Assembly: GCA_003694325.1 (NCBI GenBank)
Contig: RFKJ01000075.1
Coordinates: 1 to 9,456, forward strand
Direction of reading: 5' to 3'
Origin: Deltaproteobacteria bacterium
Lineage (GTDB): Bacteria > Myxococcota_A > UBA796 > UBA2385
Length of the DNA: 9,456 nucleotides
The notes under the pieces are model-generated. The model was not told where the DNA came from and ran no database searches. It saw nothing but the letters and a program-made list of their open reading frames with translations. This document shows positions 7,287-9,456 of this stretch, piece after piece (the first letter of the stretch is position 1; each line of letters opens with the position of its first letter). Both the position numbers and the translations under genes were made by a program.

Positions 7287-8045
7287 ATGTCGGGTGTCCA
7301 GACCTTCTTCGGCGCCATCGGCGAGGTCGCGATCCTCACCGGCCAGACCGCCCGCGAGCTGGTCCGCCGCCCCTTCGAGGTGAAGCTGTGGATCGTCCAG
7401 CTCGAACAGGGCGGCGTCCAGAGCTGGTCGATCACCTTCCTGACGGCGGTGTTCACCGGCATGGTCATGGCCAGCCAGTTCGCCATCGGGCTCGAGCCCT
7501 TCGGCGCCAGCCTGTATACCGGCAAGCTGGTGAGCCTCGGCATCGTCCGCGAGCTGGGGCCGGTGCTCACCGCCCTGCTGGTCGGCGGACGGGTGGGGGC
7601 GGGGTTCACCGCCGAGATCGGCAGCATGGCGGTGACCGAGCAGATCGACGCCATCCGGGCGCTCGGTGCCAACCCCGTGCGCAAGCTGGTGGTCCCCCGG
7701 GTGGTGGCCATGGTCATCGCCCTGCCGCTGCTGACGGTCCTCGCCGACCTCGTCGGCTGCCTCGGCGGCGTGTTCATCACCATGCTCGAGGTCCACATCA
7801 GCTTCCGGTTCGGGATCGAGCAGATGATCGACACCGTCGACGTCCCCGACCTGATCCACGGCATCCTCAAGTCGGCCTTCTTCGGCTACTTCATCGCCAT
7901 CATCTCCTGCTGGGTCGGCATGAACACCCGCGGCGGGACCGAGGGGGTGGGCCAGGCCACCACCCGCACCGTCGTCTGGACCTCGATCACCATCCTCATC
8001 AGCGATTTCTTCCTGACCCGCTTCTTCCTGGCCATCTACGGCTGA
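7287..8045 (+). CDS. mlaE: MlaE-family ABC transporter permease
   Basis: A 252-residue polytopic inner-membrane protein of the MlaE (formerly YrbE/DUF140) family, the membrane subunit of MCE-type lipid transporters. The family hallmark stretch is present: RELGPVLTALLVGGRVGAGF (88-107) followed by AEIGSMAVTEQIDAIRALG (109-127), the coupling region that contacts the ATPase. Hydrophobic segments are near 50-68, 93-108, 137-167, 193-212 and 229-250. The short N-terminal amphipathic region (5-40) matches the interface helix of the family, and full length is normal (about 250-270). In characterised systems it pairs with MlaF and an MCE protein (MlaD) to move phospholipids between the inner and outer membranes. 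It starts 6 bases after the lipoprotein gene and ends 10 bases before the ATPase gene, so one operon is likely. Substrate and direction are not shown by sequence. The symbol is by family and not proof of orthology with E. coli mlaE. Confidence 0.93.
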   Translation: MSGVQTFFGAIGEVAILTGQTARELVRRPFEVKLWIVQLEQGGVQSWSITFLTAVFTGMVMASQFAIGLEPFGASLYTGKLVSLGIVRELGPVLTALLVGGRVGAGFTAEIGSMAVTEQIDAIRALGANPVRKLVVPRVVAMVIALPLLTVLADLVGCLGGVFITMLEVHISFRFGIEQMIDTVDVPDLIHGILKSAFFGYFIAIISCWVGMNTRGGTEGVGQATTRTVVWTSITILISDFFLTRFFLAIYG

Positions 8046-8055
8046 GCCCGCCGCC

Positions 8056-8880
8056 ATGTCCCACCCCGCCACCCCCGTCGTGCCCGAAACCGTCGACGGC
8101 GCCGCCACGCCGCCGGCCGACGGCGAGGAGATCATCCGCTTCGCCCACGTCGGCAAGGCCTTCGGCGACAAGGTCGTCTACGAGGACCTCAACCTGGACA
8201 TCCGCCGCGGTGAGACCCTGACGATCATCGGCGGCTCGGGGGTCGGCAAGAGCGTCTGCCTGAAGATGCTGATCGGCCTGCTCAAGGCCGACCGCGGCAG
8301 CATCCGGGCGTTCGGCGACGAGGTCACGACCATGGACGAACGCGCGCTGATGGGGGTCCGCAGCCGCATCGCCATGCTGTTCCAGGGGGCAGCGCTGTTC
8401 GACTCCATGTCGGTCGAGGACAACATCAAGTACCCCCTCCGGGAACATGCCTGGGGGACCGAGGAGCAGATGGACGCCCGGGTGGCCGAGGTGCTGGAGC
8501 TGGTCGACCTGCCGGGCGTCCAGAAGCTCCGGCCCAGCGAGCTGTCGGGGGGCATGAAGAAGCGGGTCGGCCTGGCCCGCACCATCGCCATGAAGCCCGA
8601 GGTCGTGCTGTACGACGAGCCGACGACCGGCCTGGACCCCATCACGGTGCGGAGGATCAACGGGCTCATCCTGCGCCTGCAGGAGCGGCTCGGCGTGACC
8701 AGCGTGGTGGTCACCCACGACATGGACACCGTGTTCACGGTGACCAACCGCCTCGCCCTGGTCTACCAGCGACGGATCGCCTTCGTCGGCACGCCGGAGG
8801 AAGCCCGGCACAGCGACATCCGGTTCCTCCGCGAGTTCATCAAGGGCGGCCGGGGCGTCCTGCAGGAGGACCTGAGCTGA
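8056..8880 (+). CDS. mlaF: MlaF-like ABC transporter ATP-binding protein
   Basis: A 274-residue ATPase that matches the MlaF (YrbF) group. Residues 1-24 form a low-complexity Ala/Pro/Thr tail not needed for the fold. Walker A is GGSGVGKS (59-66), with the Ser-Val-Cys continuation usual in MlaF. The Q-loop is LFQGAALFDSMSVEDNI (108-124), also MlaF-like. The signature is LSGGMKKR (163-170), Walker B is VVLYDEP (183-189) with Glu188, the D-loop is TGLDP (191-195) and the switch His221 is in VTHD. The C-terminus is long enough to reach the neighbouring subunit. It should form a dimer driving the MlaE-like permease encoded 10 bases upstream. The usual third gene, an MCE-domain protein, does not follow: the next gene is on the opposite strand after 63 bases. 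No ribosome-binding site is clear; the ATG at 8056 was chosen as the first in frame after the permease stop. The symbol is by family. Confidence 0.93.
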   Translation: MSHPATPVVPETVDGAATPPADGEEIIRFAHVGKAFGDKVVYEDLNLDIRRGETLTIIGGSGVGKSVCLKMLIGLLKADRGSIRAFGDEVTTMDERALMGVRSRIAMLFQGAALFDSMSVEDNIKYPLREHAWGTEEQMDARVAEVLELVDLPGVQKLRPSELSGGMKKRVGLARTIAMKPEVVLYDEPTTGLDPITVRRINGLILRLQERLGVTSVVVTHDMDTVFTVTNRLALVYQRRIAFVGTPEEARHSDIRFLREFIKGGRGVLQEDLS

Positions 8881-8892
8881 GCACCCGCCGGT

Positions 8893-8910
8893 CGCCGGCC
8901 CGCCCCGGCG
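8893..8910. terminator. Small hairpin between convergent genes, possible terminator
   Basis: A perfect 6-bp inverted repeat (CGCCGG at 8893-8898, CCGGCG at 8905-8910) with a 6-base loop lies 12 bases after the MlaF-like stop, in the 63-base gap before the convergent minus-strand stop. There is no T-tract. The position suits a terminator for the long plus-strand operon, but the stem is short and such words are common at this base composition. Confidence 0.25.
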
Positions 8911-8943
8911 CGGGGGGGACCGCCGCAGCCCGGACCGGGTCCA

Positions 8944-9456
8944 CTACCCCCCGAGCACCTCGTCGACGAGCGAGTTGCCATCGGCGTCGATGGGCTCGCC
9001 GGCCAGGCGCCGCTCGAAGATGTCCCGCCGGTCCCGGTCGACCAGGTCGGTCATGATCCGGGCGGTGGTGATGGCCTCGGCCTTGCGGCCGACGATGCCC
9101 ACCACCTTCCAGGTCCCGCCGTCGTACTGCACCGACAGGCTGCGCGTCCGACCGTTGCGCTTGTGCTTGTAGGTGACGTGGGCCAGGGTCCGATCCTTGC
9201 GGTCCCAGACGATGCGATCGAACTCGTGCCAGTCGTCGCGGACGTACTCCAGCCACGGCGTGCCGTCCTGCATCCGGGCCTCGCCCCGGGGGACCGGCCC
9301 GAGGGCGACCAGCTCCCCGACCGAGCAGGTGCCGACCTTGTCCTTCTCGAACAGGTTGTAGCAGACCATGGCGTCGCGGGCGGCCAGCAGGTCTCCCGCC
9401 CACAGCGCGTCGTCCAGCGCCTGGATGGCCGCCTCGACCTCGGCCCGGGTCGGGGC
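8944..9456 (-). CDS. Unrecognised protein, C-terminal part (start beyond the window)
   Basis: The reading frame ends at TAG (8946-8944) and stays open to the right edge, giving 170 visible residues; the 29 codons upstream of the ATG at 9369 (APTRAEVEAAIQALDDALWA and on) continue the protein naturally, so the gene is best treated as truncated at its 5' end. The visible start looks like an amphipathic helix, followed by a mixed segment with CYNLFEKDKVGTCSVGELV, several Trp/Tyr residues and charged strands (EFDRIVWDRKDRTLAHVTY), a pattern like a small beta-rich domain. The end is an acidic helix and a DADGNSLVDEVL stretch that resembles an EF-hand-like loop but is too short and single to claim. 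No catalytic motif or family is recognised. It is convergent with the Mla-like genes, so it is not part of their operon. Confidence 0.72.
   Translation of the reverse strand, partial: APTRAEVEAAIQALDDALWAGDLLAARDAMVCYNLFEKDKVGTCSVGELVALGPVPRGEARMQDGTPWLEYVRDDWHEFDRIVWDRKDRTLAHVTYKHKRNGRTRSLSVQYDGGTWKVVGIVGRKAEAITTARIMTDLVDRDRRDIFERRLAGEPIDADGNSLVDEVLGG

Noticed and set aside
9403..9456. Possible start of the right-hand minus-strand gene at ATG 9369 rather than beyond the window
   Set aside because: The 29 codons upstream of that ATG have no stop and read as a natural amphipathic helix, and no ribosome-binding site precedes ATG 9369, so a truncated gene is more likely.

Overview
The window is very GC-rich (about 70% by eye) and densely coded, with strong third-position G/C bias. 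It carries seven complete or near-complete genes and one gene cut off at the right edge. No rRNA, tRNA, CRISPR array, insertion sequence or phage gene was seen. The mix suggests a Gram-negative, diderm, high-GC bacterium: a PAS hybrid histidine kinase, PP2C phosphatases fused to cyclic-nucleotide-binding domains, an Mla-type lipid ABC module, a lipoprotein and a membrane-anchored transglutaminase. Myxococcota or a related former deltaproteobacterial lineage fits best, but that assignment is an inference from gene content and style, not from a marker gene.

Layout. (1) 12-1637, plus strand: a soluble hybrid sensor histidine kinase (PAS, HisKA, HATPase, receiver). (2) 1638-1724: a short convergent spacer with inverted repeats. 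(3) 1725-4408, minus strand: a two-gene operon overlapping by 4 bases (GTGA). The promoter-proximal gene encodes a PP2C-like domain that has lost the metal-binding aspartates, followed by a cyclic-nucleotide-binding domain. The distal gene encodes a PP2C-cNMP protein with the active site intact. (4) 4425-8880, plus strand, divergent from the phosphatase pair and probably one transcription unit: a membrane-anchored transglutaminase-like protein, an ABC-2-type ATPase, a small lipoprotein, an MlaE-family permease and an MlaF-like ATPase. (5) 8944-9456, minus strand, convergent: the C-terminal 170 residues of an unrecognised protein whose start lies beyond the window.

How the parts may work together. 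The minus-strand pair looks like a signalling module. An active Ser/Thr phosphatase and a paralogous pseudophosphatase, each with a cNMP domain that keeps the phosphate-binding Arg, are made from translationally coupled genes. The plus-strand operon looks like an envelope module: MlaE and MlaF form the core of a phospholipid or other hydrophobic-lipid ABC transporter, but the usual MCE (MlaD) subunit is not next to them. The ABC-2-type ATPase also has no adjacent permease. The active/inactive phosphatase pair is the most unusual item in the window.
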